Positions 24,395 through 35,908 of a DNA stretch of 64,000 nucleotides are shown here, piece by piece (position 1 is the first letter of the stretch; the number at the start of each line of letters is the position of its first letter). The translations under genes were made by a program, and so were the position numbers. The stretch is from Pohlia nutans (taxonomy: Eukaryota > Streptophyta > Bryopsida > Bryales > Mniaceae). The DNA lies in NCBI GenBank assembly GCA_022496805.1, contig CM040106.1, positions 4,712,001 to 4,776,000 on the forward strand. Reading direction: 5' to 3'. The notes below the pieces were generated by a model that was not told the DNA's origin, did no database searches, and saw nothing but the letters and a program-made list of their open reading frames with translations.

Positions 24395-26060
24395 ATTGTG
24401 CAAGATGTTATTTATGATGTTATCTAAGACGTTATGGAGAACATGTTGCAGCACGATAACTTAAAACGCTCAAACGTTCTATTCAACATCCACTATCACA
24501 TCTAGTTGCTGGCTCGTTGCGTTCTTGAGGTTTGTACATTCAGTGCAAAGAAGAATCACAATGTTTTAATTGTCCTAATCTATTTTTATTCATCTAACTA
24601 GTTAATTTTTTTGTATTCAACTAGACTAACAAAAGCATATGAGACACAAGAGGAGGCCGAGAAAGAAGGTGCAGAAATTAATGAGTTGATTTTGGAGCAG
24701 CCCACAACACTGGAATCAGAAGTCACCGCAAGTCCGCAACTGCAATATATGTGCCGGCCAAACCGTATAAACAACCACTGGTAAATTTTCTTGTTGTGTC
24801 AAATTGACGTTTTGGAGATCATGCTATAGGACGTCAACTTAAACACTAGGACGTTTCATTTGAGGTCCCATATAACATTGAACAAAGAACCCTAGTGTTT
24901 TAATCATCATAATCTATATTTTGTATCTAACTTTTTAATTTTTTTATACAATTAGACTATTAGGAGTAGAGAAGTTGACATTCAGGCCACACCAAGAAAG
25001 ATAGATGTGAATGTATCAAAGCATGGGAATTTGCAATATGACCTGATTAATGTTGATATATATATGCAAACATTTTGAGTGGCCTTTTGGCAGACGTGTG
25101 CTGAAATGCCGATGTGTTGTTAGGAGTGTCCCATATCACATGTATGTTGTTTTTTTGAACATCCATACTTCACAGGGACATTGCAGAGTTGATTTAGTTT
25201 CTAGTCCCACATGTAGGACATGATTAATATATATAGTGGCAGATCAATGTTCCTAATTAATGTATCAAGGCATAGGCAATGATAATACGTGTTTTTTCCA
25301 TTGGAATTATATTTTGGATAGCATGGTTTAGTGTGAATGTCAATTTCAATATTAGAAACGTTCAATGTTTTGTTAGGTTAAGGAGAAGTTCTATGTTTGT
25401 ACAAAAAAATTGACACGCATCTATGGGGTGTTGTCCATATGCAGACTTGTGTGTACGTCAAACTTCTAGTTTTAGTGGAGCACCCATAGCGAGTGGTGTA
25501 CATTAGAGCAAAAAGAATGTTAATTTTAAGATGCGCTCAAGCTAAGTAAGACGTGTGGTGCAGCGATTGAGGCTCAGGAAGACACACCAGCTTTATATCA
25601 TGTAGGCCATGTCAACCAATGGTGCATCCCCGCAACGTGTGTTTTCCCAGTATGCATATCTGTAGAGTTTTGCACGCTTAGCGGCATGTCTCCCTCACAA
25701 ACAATAGGGATATAACAAATTTTGATGGTCCAAAATATTATTCATATGCAAAAATACGTATTTGTGATCATAAGTCCTAAATCCAATGTACGGCATATTG
25801 TATACTAAATTATAGGTAATGTCTAATGAAACATCATATCCTTTACAACAATGTAGGGATTGACAATTATTCCATATGCTTTTGTTGATGTATGTGCATT
25901 TTTTGAGACATGTGCCATCGTTGTTTGCAATGACAATAGTGACATTGAGGTGGTTGCTCGTACAGTAGGGTGTACATGATTAGTAAGACAAGCATGTGTC
26001 TATGATGATGTCTTCTAGAATGTGTCAAACATCCACTTGAACATCCGCAATAACACCACC
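24395..26060. other. CACTA interior, right side, with one possible exon
   Basis: A stretch at 24625-24780 is bounded by an acceptor-like site (TTCAACTAG) and a donor-like site (CACTG/GTAAAT). It reads LTKAYETQEEAEKEGAEI then NELILEQPTTLESEVTAS on the plus strand. It may be an exon of a second CACTA gene, but I cannot name it. The rest is AT-rich with GACGT-type words. Confidence 0.35.
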
Positions 26061-26064
26061 TTAA

Positions 26065-26289
26065 CCCTTAAAGGTCCAAAGAGCCCTTTCCGACCAATAT
26101 TATACATCAGTATTTCATTGTATTTGGCATGGTTCCAAACCTCCTATAGGTTTAAGATCAAAAGTGAAGTTAAAGTTCACGTTGACATGATTTTAATGAG
26201 CTATTGGGGTCTCAATTTGGAACTACCTATTTACAAAAAATGTCAAATATACGCCACCGTATCTACTATCCCCATCATCCCTTTAAGGG
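26065..26289. mobile_element. piggyBac-like MITE
   Basis: A 225-bp segment framed by TTAA on both sides (26061-26064 and 26290-26293), with ends CCCTTAAAGG and CCTTTAAGGG in inverted orientation. TTAA target duplications and ends starting CCC are hallmarks of piggyBac. No coding capacity. Confidence 0.7.
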
Positions 26290-26911
26290 TTAAACACAAT
26301 AATCATATTGGATGTTGAGAGAGACGTCATGGAAAGCATGGCACATTCCATGTAGTATTTATAATGACATTGAGGTAGGTGTCTGTAAAGTAGGTTTTGC
26401 CTTTTAATGAGATGAGCCTTTGTCCACGATAGTGTTTTCTTTGACATGTCAGACGTCTAGTCAAACATGTACAGTACAAGAACACCTCTTTAGGAAAACT
26501 ATGTATCAATAAACACCAGTGTTCATTCCCAAAAACTCATCAACGTATCTCTAATGTCTTATGCAAGACAATGAATAACACAAAAAGGCATAGTAGTCAT
26601 ACTTGATGATAGCAAGGACAATGACAAAGACATGGCTAAATCAAATATAGTAGCTACTTTAACATTGAATCTAGCAAGTATAACATCCAATCCAACATTG
26701 TAGCATCTATTTAGATGTCCAATTCAATAAGACAACCGCCACGTGAAAGTATATAGAATTGCAGTATTGTCAACAAAGACATCTCGGATAACACCACAAT
26801 GTTGTACAGAATGTTGTACGAAACAGAGTTGCGTCAATTGAGACGTCTATATAAACACAATTATGATTCCACAACCTCCAAAAAGTCTGCTGATTGGACA
26901 TGCCATGTCAG

Positions 26912-26974
26912 CATTTGGCGCGGCCACGTCGGATTTTGGCGCGACCACGCCATATTTTAGCGGGACCATGTCAT
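26912..26974 (+). repeat. Three 21-bp repeats with TTTGGCGC cores
   Basis: Units start at 26912, 26933 and 26954 with cores CATTTGGCGCGGCCACGTC, ATTTTGGCGCGACCACG and ATTTTAGCGGGACCATG. The first two contain TTTGGCGC, which fits the E2F consensus TTTSSCGC. They lie about 300 bp from the CACTA right end. Confidence 0.7.
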
Positions 26975-27269
26975 GCGCTACATCAGCAAGGGGCCGGGTG
27001 AAAAACTTTCACATGTGGCATTGCCTGCCCTTGTGCTCATGATGTGGATGCGACGTGGCAGGTTTTGAAGACCTTCCAGCCCCATGTTTTTTGTGACGTA
27101 TTTAAAAAACAATCTAACATCAAGGCTTGTTTCTTGAAATTTTGGCACGTTTTTGGCTTGTCATTTATAACGGATTTTTTTGGACGTCAATGTAGACATG
27201 CCTAATGCTGCACAAAACATAGCTTCACGTTAGTGGAGCTGTCACAAATATCACGGGTTTCTTATAGTG

Positions 27270-28833
27270 GCAAGAAGGAGCTTGTTTAACACTGCAGATA
27301 TCAAACAACGACAAACTGTGTGTCTCACTCTAGTTGACGAGAACTTCAGGGTACTGAAGAATAAACCCTAGAAATTGGAGGAAATCCAACATGGCTACTT
27401 CATGATCTGAATGGTCAACACAACATCACCGTTTCTAAAGAATTGTAGCATGAGGGATGCGGTGAGGCTCAACGGAATGAGCTGACAACATGGAATGCAT
27501 ATATTGTGTGGACTTTGGATCCTCTCCACTGCACAACATCTCTAAAGTCTACAACTCTACAAACCACCTCATCCACGCCCACCCAATATGAAGGAACTAG
27601 ATCATCAGCGGTTGCAACATTTGGCTCCACTACGCCAAGCCCACCAACTCTAGTACTAAGGCAACAACGAAAAAGAACGGCGCAATGCTATTTTCAACGA
27701 AGTACTTGGTAAGTACCCATTTCTAAACATTTATCCTTGAATAAAAGATACAATCTCTCCCTCGTCGTGCAACTCTATCAATATACAAACAATTTATCAA
27801 CCCTCCAACCACATCTAGATATATGTAGATTAGACATTTAGAAATACTTAAATCAATCAATGCAAATACATAATGTCTTCCTAAGTCGTCCCATCTACTA
27901 TTAGTACTGTAGTTAATATCTTCGACTCAAAAATAATCGAGGCCAGTTTCCCCTTAACAATTGTTTGTCTCTAACATCTGGTTTGTTATTAATTTTGTAG
28001 CAGACATTTGCCATCTTGATTGTTGGCCGGTTCCAAGATATTAACCCCAACAAGGATGTAAACAATGTAAAGGAGGTTGTTGATATCAAGTATGAGATCA
28101 ATGTCATCACGCTCCTGAACAACCACTACGCCTTGGGGGAGGAATTCTTGAGCAAGCACTAAGACGGGAACCTTGTCAATCTCCAGATGCTCGAGCCCTA
28201 CAAACAAGCCAAAGGCGTCAAGGAAAGGTTCACGCTGCAAGGGGAATTTTTCAAGCACATGGACCATTTCACAAATTATGACCTAAAAGCCTGCGTGCAA
28301 CATCTGCTCATGAGAACCACAAACAAGACGCAGCCATACCGCAAGGTTTCAGTGGGAAAGACAAAATCGTATGTCGTGGGCCACTTCAGCGGAAATGACT
28401 AGGTGGAGCGCCGCAAGTGCAAAAAGGTCATTCTTGAAGAGTTGATTAATATCAACACGACCCTCAATTTCTTTAAACCGGACAAGTCTGTCAACATAGC
28501 GAGTTGGAAATCCTGGTAGAAGACTTATTGGTTCTCGACGGCGGCGTTCAGCTTCCTCCTCTCCGCTCCGTCGGGAGATTTTTTCAAGAAGGGCGTGACA
28601 AACGAGGCGTTGAACAAGCGGCTTAGCGACATGAACAAAGTCTTTGAATTTATCACTTGAACGAGTTAAACAAGTTATCACTTGTGCAACATTTAAAGAC
28701 CTCATTCATCTTGCTCAAGTGCCGCTTACAAGAGCCGAGAGGCAAGATTCAGCTTCAGAGCCATGACGGACATCGATGGCGTTCGTCATGAATTTGAAGT
28801 GGAAGTACAACCTACTAGCTCCCTCTCGTAAGC
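27270..28833 (+). pseudogene. Relic of the large multi-exon gene, part 2
   Basis: Coding-like text resumes right after the CACTA end. A stretch at about 27500-27711 ends at a donor-like site (ACTTG/GTAAGT). After about 290 bp an acceptor-like TTTTGTAG(CAG) leads into a long frame from 28004: FAILIVGRFQDINPNKD, YALGEEFLSKH, stop, DGNLVNLQMLEPYKQAKG, FTLQGEFFKHMDHFTNYDLK, YVVGHFSGND, stop, then KCKKVILEELININTTLNFF and KGVTNEALNKRLSDMNKVF. Stops are few and the frame stays constant for over 600 bases, so decay is moderate. I recall this wording from repetitive Chara proteins; the function is unknown to me. A solo LTR interrupts the gene at 28834. Confidence 0.5.
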
Positions 28834-29263
28834 TGTTGTTCGGTATGCAATACCGAGATAGTGAAGGCTACTAAAGAATGTATAGTACCGAGATAGTGAA
28901 GGCTATGTCGAGTCAAAACTCTAAAACTATTTGTATTACCGGAATCAACTCGCTAATGAAGAAATTTAGAGAATCCAGATCCCAAGAACAAATAAGCAAT
29001 CTACTAGAAAAGAGAACATTGGTAAATAGAGGTATCAGGAATACGGAAGTTCGAGAAAAAAATGTAAACCGTATTTCAAAAAATGTGCCTTGCCAATGTG
29101 TTTGGCTCCATAGCTTTTATACAAAGTACAACCCGATCTGACCTAACTGTCAGATCGGTAAAAAAGTGTTTTCCTAGATCTACTTTTTGTGGTAACTTGG
29201 AAACTTAGCGGAGTAAAAACCTAGATTAGTAGACTACCGGTAGTTACTAATCTACCGTTAACA
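28834..29263 (-). mobile_element. Solo LTR related to the Ty3-type element
   Basis: Read on the minus strand it starts TGTTAAC and shares with the 14726 LTR the strings ACCGGTAG, TAGATCTAGGAAAACACTTT, ACCGATCTGAC and the TATA segment TATAAAAGC..GAGCCAA. The second half is different, so it is a sister family. It is 430 bp with TG/CA ends and no internal region. Outside the ends the 7-mer CCCTCTC occurs on both sides (28821-28827 and 29267-29273), a possible duplication separated from the LTR ends by a few bases. Confidence 0.75.
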
Positions 29264-29770
29264 CGGCCCTCTCAAGGGTATGAGCTTCGGGATTGCGAAT
29301 CCCCGGGAGGTTGTAAAACACAAATTCTCCGGCTCCGCTTCTCTCTTTCCTCACAAAGTCCCTTGAGCTGAAGGACCCGCCTATGACAGACCCAAAAGTG
29401 TGGTTCTAGATAATGGCGTTGAATCTTGATGACGCAACCGCGGCTGCGTTGAGCAAGGTGGCCTATCCCGAATACAATTACAAGTGGACGTGTCCAATAA
29501 GCAGACATCCTCTGACGTCAAACTGCACTTTATTTTCAAGTAAGGTGTCCCAAACTACATTCCTAGACTTGCCAAGAAAGAGTACTCCTCTAGTCCGATC
29601 TCATACTACAATGATCCTTCAAAGAACCATGAGTCGAAGTGAAAATTGTACTCTAGCAAGCTGCGCATGGAGTTCTACTTGGATGTCCTCCAGAACTTTG
29701 CAACTCCAAGGGAGAACTTTTTTGGCATCTACACGGGTGCCAAATGCATGCTGGCTGATAAAGTATAGTT
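29264..29770 (+). pseudogene. Relic of the large multi-exon gene, part 3
   Basis: Starts within text reading KSLELKDPPMTDPKVWF, a stop, then from 29413 MALNLDDATAAALSKVAY. After a frameshift it reads IPRLAKKEYSSSPISYYNDP, then KLRMEFYLDVLQNFATPREN and FFGIYTGAKCMLADK up to a GT at about 29770. The FFGIYTGAK..LA segment has the shape of the glycine-rich AdoMet loop of N4/N6 DNA methyltransferases (D.F.GSGT...A), and SPISY is in the right relative place for an upstream motif, but this is only a resemblance and key residues differ. No catalytic claim is made. Confidence 0.45.
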
Positions 29771-30013
29771 CCACTTTATTTGTAGCAAAGTGCGTTATCT
29801 TTGACACAAAGATAATAATTGTCTTTATTTGCTGCTATCATTGTGTGGCGTCTACTGTGTTCGTGTCTCTATGTATGTGTAGTTATCCTCACTAACATTG
29901 TTGATGTTGACTCCTCTTCTATCTTTAACTTAGGGATAATTGGCCAAACTTACCTACTTAAGGGGTCTCTATTGTTTGTATTTAATCTTGACCATATGCT
30001 TGTTGATCCCGCA

Positions 30014-30345
30014 GATATACGAGTTACATTGCTACAAGATCGCCAGCAATTTGGGATGGACAAGCTTGAGAGGCTGGGGAATATTGAGGGTTATTGCGTC
30101 AACATGAAGGATTTCCTTTTCGGCAATTCCCTGTACATGGCAAATTACATCAAGCCAATACTCTTGCATACGAATGACGTTGAGGCAACTCTTTTAGGAG
30201 ACGCACAAAGGGATGAGGGGCCCCAATCAAAAGTGGAGGACAATGAGGACAAGGATCGTAATAAGGAAGACCGTGACAGGGAGGATGTGACAAAGAGGAA
30301 GAAGAGGACTTTGATCAGTATAGGTCTCAACTTCCTAAACCTCAT
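30014..30345 (+). pseudogene. Relic of the large multi-exon gene, part 4
   Basis: Preceded by an acceptor-like GATCCCGCAG and AT-rich intron-like sequence from 29770. The frame reads IRVTLLQDRQQFGMDKLERL, YCVNMKDFLFGNSLYMANYI, KPILLHTND, then an acidic/basic low-complexity tail (EDNEDKDRNKEDRDRED). Open for over 300 bases in this frame. Probably the exon after part 3; function unknown. Confidence 0.45.
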
Positions 30346-31974
30346 GACGTTGGAGGAGATAATGAATTGGATTGCGCAAACCTGTCGAGCGATGATATGT
30401 CGGATGAGTATGATGATCCGGACTAATGTATGCCAGAAGCTATATTTTTTGTGGCGAAAATGTACCTTCAAATCCTCAAGTCAAGGATAGTCGTCCCATT
30501 CAAGGTTCTCTCAACCCGCCTCCTCCTTAGCAGTCGCAGTTATTAGTCGCGTCATCCAATTCAGACGTTTTTCTTCTACAACAGGTGCCTGAGAAGGGAC
30601 AAGGCATTGTTGCTCTAGCTGTTGCTGCTGAAACCATCAAGCTTTGCGATCCCCAAGACAAATCAGCAGCCACATCTACTCTTGCGACAGAACCTGCGAG
30701 TATCACCCCCGCTTCGTCCTTTCTTTTAGTGACAAGTGTATTGCATTGCAACTCACAGAGTTGCATGCGAGACTTGCCGGTGGGGACGTGTCCTCCTCTG
30801 ATCTCAATTCCAATAAATTTGAACAAATGCCTTCTGAGCGAGGTGATGTCCTGGGAAGAGAAGGAGCTAAAGAAGAGGACTCGGGTCTGCACCTTCCCGG
30901 CTATGATGTACCTTGGGACCCTTGACCTAAGGATTGTCTTGTTTTTCCATTGCTCTTGGTGTGGTGACATGTGATGCCCCCTGTCGTGCTCTGCATCAAA
31001 CTGCTGGCACCGCTCTTTCTCGGTACCTTGTAGACCAAAGTTAGGCAGAAGTTTCCTTGTTGTCCCCTCCCAATGCTCAATAGCAAGACGAGCAACGACA
31101 TCCTCGAGGACAGGATAATTATGGGCATCCTCGAGGCCAAGATAATTCTGGGCATCCACCTCCAAACCCAAAGGAGGCCTTCATTACTGCTCCACCTGAG
31201 ACTGAGGCTCATTGCCATGTTGTTCACTCAACTCCTCCTCCCGTCACGGTAGCAGAAGACCACTGTCCCCCCTGCTCCCAAGGATGAAAGCTTGTGGGCT
31301 ACGAAGATACGCCTTTTCTACAGTAGCCGCTGCCAACACCGGTCGTTCCCGCCATGGAGAATGTTCACAGCGCCTCACCCGATCTAGCAGCTTAGATACA
31401 TTCTCACGACCTTTCAGACTCTTATGATTATTTATGAGTTGTCGGGATGTCGCTTGATTGAAGTAATTTATTGCCTCCATCAATTTGTCATCACTTGTAT
31501 GTAGACTCTTATTTCTATTCATTATGGTCGACAGGAAAGAGTGCCTTGTCCGTGATTGTGTAGCGCTGTCGACCCGCCCCGCTGTGACAGCCTCTTGTAG
31601 AATAGTGTAGATTCACAGATTTCGAATAAAGTTTTTGAATTCGTACATAATTTCCCCCTCGGCGAGATTTTCATACTAGATAATTGTACATTATTTACTA
31701 TCTACATTTAATATATAAGGCACTATATTTTTGCAAATCCTTGCCTAATGTCTCTTCATTGTCTATGTTTTTTTGTCCCAGCCAAAATTACTTAGAAGTG
31801 TGCATCGTGTGCTGCCTCTGAAACCATCACTTGTGGAGGTGTCCTACACTCACTTAGTGGGATGAAATGCTTTTCCCCACTCTCTAACTCCCATGTCTTT
31901 GCTTCTGCGTTCAATCAGGTAATTCCACTTGCTCTGTGTTTGCTTTGATCAGGTCGTGTCGTCGTGTAGCGGAG
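30346..31974 (+). other. Coding-like but unresolved sequence in the relic
   Basis: GC-richer than the flanks. One frame at about 30720-30925 reads SFSDKCIALQLTELHARLAG and SERGDVLGREGAKEEDSG; others at 31060-31400 are protein-like for short distances only. No domain was recognised. The part from 31600 to 31900 is AT-rich and intron-like. Confidence 0.3.
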
Positions 31975-32630
31975 TCGGTCTGTCGCGGAGTGTATCCTCT
32001 GTAGGGTTCCAACCGCAAGAGAAGTGGTTGAATCTTGTGCTTGACTTGAACGGCATTCTTTGCCAATGCGTTGATAGGTTCCAACTCCCAAAGACTGCGT
32101 GGATCAACCGTGTCGACTCGCACGTCTTTTCGTTGGCGGTTTCTATCTTGTTTGGACCTAATCATGTCTACACTCGTCCACGACGGGCAGATTTCCTTGC
32201 CGTAGTCACCAAGGTCGCCGATCGTGTCGTCGTCTAGAGCTCAATGAAGAGGTCCACCACCGAGCTTATTGCGGGCTTCCTCTTCTAGGGCGCCAAAGAG
32301 CCCTTCAAGATCATGGGCCAGGATTTTTGCACCAAGGTTCAAATATCTCACGGAAGGTATCTTTAGGATCTGTCTAGCACTAAAGAAATCTTCTTCAAGA
32401 ATCTCTCCAAACAGGTATTTTCCAATTCCAATAGGGTTGCTTCCTTCGACAAGGACAACACCCTTCTCATAGACGATTCCCCCGAGAAGAGTGTGTGCAA
32501 TGACACCGGCAACGCCATATTCCTAGAGTCATGGTTTTGTTAGCAAGGCACGATCAACGTCCACATGGGGACCCTCACTTCATGGCTTTGCCAACTGCAC
32601 TCTTTGCGTGCTTCGAGCTAGCTGCAACAG
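31975..32630 (+). pseudogene. FCP1-like HAD phosphatase domain, decayed
   Basis: One constant frame carries the FCP1 homology (NIF) domain in order: EKWLNLVLDLNGILCQC (first HAD motif, nucleophile Asp kept, plant-type DLNG variant), VYTRPRRADFLAVVTKVADR, SSM (second motif), FKIMGQDFCTKV, DLSSTKEIFFKNLSKQ and NTLLIDDSPEKSVCNDTGN (third motif DDSPEK), AIFLESW. Members of this fold remove phosphate from Ser/Thr, classically on the RNA polymerase II tail. Four TAG codons interrupt the frame (about 32235, 32289, 32367, 32544); the first replaces the usual Trp before SSM. No frameshift was seen across about 650 bases. It lies downstream of the other relic exons on the same strand and may be the last domain of the same gene. 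Confidence 0.7.
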
Positions 32631-33910
32631 TACGTCAAGAGAAATCCGATCGGGCGTGGTTCAATGCTTCCGTCTAATCCCCTCTATTCCCATATTGTTT
32701 GTGGACTCTGAGTCCAACGCCACCTTTGGCTATTCTTACAATTTTCTAAGGGTTTATTCATTCTGGGTCGCCGTGGTTCGTAGGAGTGACATTGTTCGAG
32801 TTATCAAATTGTAATTACATTTTGTATAATAAATTGTGTACTTCCAACTTTGTATAAATAAAATGTGTACATTGGAATTTGTAAATGCTTCCTGTGTTCT
32901 CGGGAGCTCTGACCAAATGTTGGATTCTCTTGTCATTCTCTCCATGCTCTAGATCCCAAGCTGGATGTTTGCATCTTGAATGGTGTGTGGGACCACCCAT
33001 TGTTGTATTGGTTGGTTTTCATGCATTGTTTCTAATCCTACTTGGTTCTCACGTTGGCGGTTTCTTAGGGTAATTGTTGCCCCTTGAGCAGCGCTTGAAA
33101 AGGAGTCTGCTGTTAGGATCTGACGCCTCGTACCTTAGGGCGTCGGACTCTGCTGGAAGTAGCTACTATCCCTTGAGGTATTCAAAGCCCTATGTCCTCT
33201 GCTCGGCCACGGACGTTGCATCTGCCGCCATCGACTTTTTCAAAGGGAGTGTGGATGATGGCGGCGACGATAGCCCTCCTAGTCGAAGCCCTGTTAGGAC
33301 CCCCGTCTGCTTTCCTTTGCCGTTGCAGCATTTAACCTCAATGCCGGTCCGATGTCGCTCTCATTCGCCAACTCCGCGTACGTAGTCCACCCGCACAAGA
33401 AATTGAATGGAGGTAGTAGCGATGGCGTTGTAATTCCTTGCCTCGTAGATGACGGTGCTTAGCGGGTGCATCTTCCTACAGATAGAGACGTGCACTCAAC
33501 AGCCTCCTCCGGGGATTGTAAGCGCCGGGCCCCTTTGCGTGCCTTTGGACCCTCGTCAATTTCCTCAGATCAAAGATAATTTGCTTAGCCCGGCTACGCC
33601 TTAAAGGGGCGGCTCTTCCGGCTCTGCCTGTCTGGTCTCTGATCGTTCGATCGTGCGAGATGATCGTTGGCTAATGGACTCACGATCCACAAGGATCGCG
33701 TATTTGAACCTACACTTTGTAAACCGAGTGAAGGCTCCTTGGTCTACCAAGTTTCTATCATACATCGAGATTCTTCCGCGCCCGTTCAGGCGTCAGTCTG
33801 AAAATAACTCTGCTCTCTGTATGGAAAAGCCTAGATCGATGCCTACCAAAAGTAGATCCCTAATGCCATCACAATGCGAGGATGTCATTCAAAGCTTGGC
33901 AAGGGTATAA
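32631..33910 (+). other. Coding-like sequence after the phosphatase relic
   Basis: Open frames at 33074-33385 (LEQRLKRSLLLGSDASYLRA ... TDVASAAIDFFKGSVDDGGD) and 33653-33910 (YLNLHFVNRVKAPWSTKFLS) are protein-like and in GC-richer DNA. No family was recognised. They are likely 3' parts of the same relic or its neighbour. Confidence 0.3.
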
Positions 33911-35903
33911 GCCTTGGAGGCTACAAAGTTTCGTCATAGTACATGCAACGATGGCTAGCCAAGTAGGTCATTTGTTCTCCATAGTAGTAGCTTGTTGCTT
34001 ACCCTTGTGTTACTATTAATATTAGCATTCTTCAAAAAGACCCATAAACATTTGATAGACTAATAGCATACGATTGTTTTTGTGTACCAACCTGTACTGT
34101 TCTTGAATACCTATACTATCAAGGAAATACTAAAATATCCCAAGTCAATAATTGTATCATGAAATAATATGTGCAGACTCTCCATTTTCACAATCAAATT
34201 GCATCATGTCATTCTTATTATATTTCTCTTTAAATGTGCTTGGTTGCTTGCCATTTGCAACGTCTCTATTTTTAATCTTTCTTGTATTTGGAATTCTACT
34301 TGTCTTTCCAATCGACAATTATCTTTGAAGTGATTTGATGTACGGAGGTCTCAAAATATGCATTTTGTCTCAATTTAATGAGTATAAATTGTATTTGTTT
34401 ATCTTTGATTGTGGTAAGCTCAATGGAACTCCAACTTTTTTAATTCCAACTATTAATCTAATTCGAGCTTCATTTATCTTTAGCTTCAACAACTACCCTT
34501 GAAACGAAGCCCGCAATAGATTGATGGAAGTCTCAAAATGACCATTTTGTATCAATTTAACGAATATTGCCTTTTATGATAAAATTTACATATTTGTAAT
34601 ATGTCTTTTGTATGTTTTGTTCATAGTAAACGTACATAAGATGTAATATGAATGTAATCACCCATGTTTGTCTCAACAACATACGTAAAATATTCCAAAA
34701 ACATAACTTCCAAAAACATAACTTGTTTGTGATGTTGTTATGTACCATATCAAAGAAGGAATTAGGAGTAGAAATTACATATTTTTCCAATCAAAGATTT
34801 AATTGGACTGCAACCATGGGACATTGGTACACAATATAGGCATCAAATGGGTTGTACTCTGTCAACAATAATTGATTTGATTTTTAAAGGTTTTGGGGCT
34901 AGGGAGTTTTATGGGTGCAAGAAAAAAATAAAAGAAATATGAATGGATTTTGAGATCTATTTGATTTGGAAGCATCGTGCTAATGGCTTTTGAAGAGAGA
35001 ATATTGCAACGTGCACTTCAACTGCCAGATTTTTTTGCTGGAAATTATAGTGGAAGGAAGTCGAAACCCATAAGTTTAGAATGTCTGTTGCTTTTCCTTT
35101 TTAAGAATCTTGTCCTCACATCCTTGCATAGTAAAATATCTTATTTTAGACTCATGTATCTAATTTAAATACAGATAAAACAATTTGACATACAAAATAC
35201 ATAATTTGAAAGATTTCAATGTACTTTTTTTCAATGAAACATATATTACCACAATCATAAGTGATTAAGTCATATTATTTTGTAAAATAAGATATAATAA
35301 ACCTCCTTTAATAAGTGGGAGTTGCCTCCTTGCGATTTAGTTTTCCATTTATTGTATCCGGAATCAAGTTCATTGAGTGATCAATCTTAGAACATGAAGT
35401 GTTTTTATCACGGTAGTGTCCGTCCAAAGTTTTACTTCCATAGTTCAATTGCACAAGTCAAGTTTGTTCGTCACAGGGAAAAATTTCTTAGTTTGCGACC
35501 ACGACTGCTTGACCATTGCTAATTGCACCAACATGGATGATCAGTTGTAGAAAAGCGGTCTGTTACTGCTTTGAAAAAGTAAAAATAAAAAATAAAGATG
35601 AAGTTTTTTACTATGTTTTATTATTAAGAAAATCAAAAATATTTTAACTGCAATGGGACTCATTAATTGTATTTTGTCCCTTCCGTATTCTCATTCGAAT
35701 TTCTTAAGCGGCGAAATATAGGTCTGTCTACCTTACAGTGAAAGCAGTGGAGAAGCTCTGACCTTGTTAGAACAATCTTTTCTGTTAGCCTGCAGGATCT
35801 GCAGCCTCTAGAGCATCCTCAGTTCCTCAACTCCTGGCTTGCTCCTCTGCACTTTCTATACACAGCTATTTTTGCGAGCATAGGGATGTAGCTGTCATAT
35901 GAA
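33911..35903. other. AT-rich sequence without recognised features
   Basis: No convincing coding frame, no TIR or LTR ends. A short direct repeat (TTCCAAAAACATAAC twice) sits at 34694-34722. Confidence 0.4.
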
Positions 35904-35908
35904 TTATC

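Larger units (their letters stand above)
9540..27269 (-). mobile_element. CACTA (EnSpm) transposon with nested insertions
   Basis: The left end CACTATAAGAAATCCGTGAT and the right end are inverted repeats of about 29 bp with two mismatches, starting with the diagnostic CACTA. Flanking 3-mers are GGA and GCA, one base apart from a perfect 3-bp duplication. A CACTA transposase C-terminal domain lies on the minus strand at 11765-12160, so the element is oriented right to left. About 10.5 kb of the span is later insertions: a Ty3-type retrotransposon (14726-24389), a hAT-type MITE (12717-13311) and a piggyBac-like MITE (26065-26289). The arms hold many short GACGT/ACATC-type direct and inverted repeats, as subterminal repeats of this superfamily do. 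The element is decayed and non-autonomous now. Confidence 0.85.

Noticed and set aside
25540..25700. tRNA-like or second SINE sequence (GTGGTGCAGCGATTGAGG)
   Set aside because: A-box-like start but no convincing B box or cloverleaf.
29413..29770. Calling relic part 3 a DNA methyltransferase
   Set aside because: Only one loop-like motif is present and its glycines differ; no catalytic box could be shown.
31929..32237. Treating the phosphatase frame as proof of a changed genetic code (TAG as sense)
   Set aside because: Other relics in the window have TAA, TAG and TGA at W/Q/R sites, so mutation explains it; the kinesin exons need no recoding.
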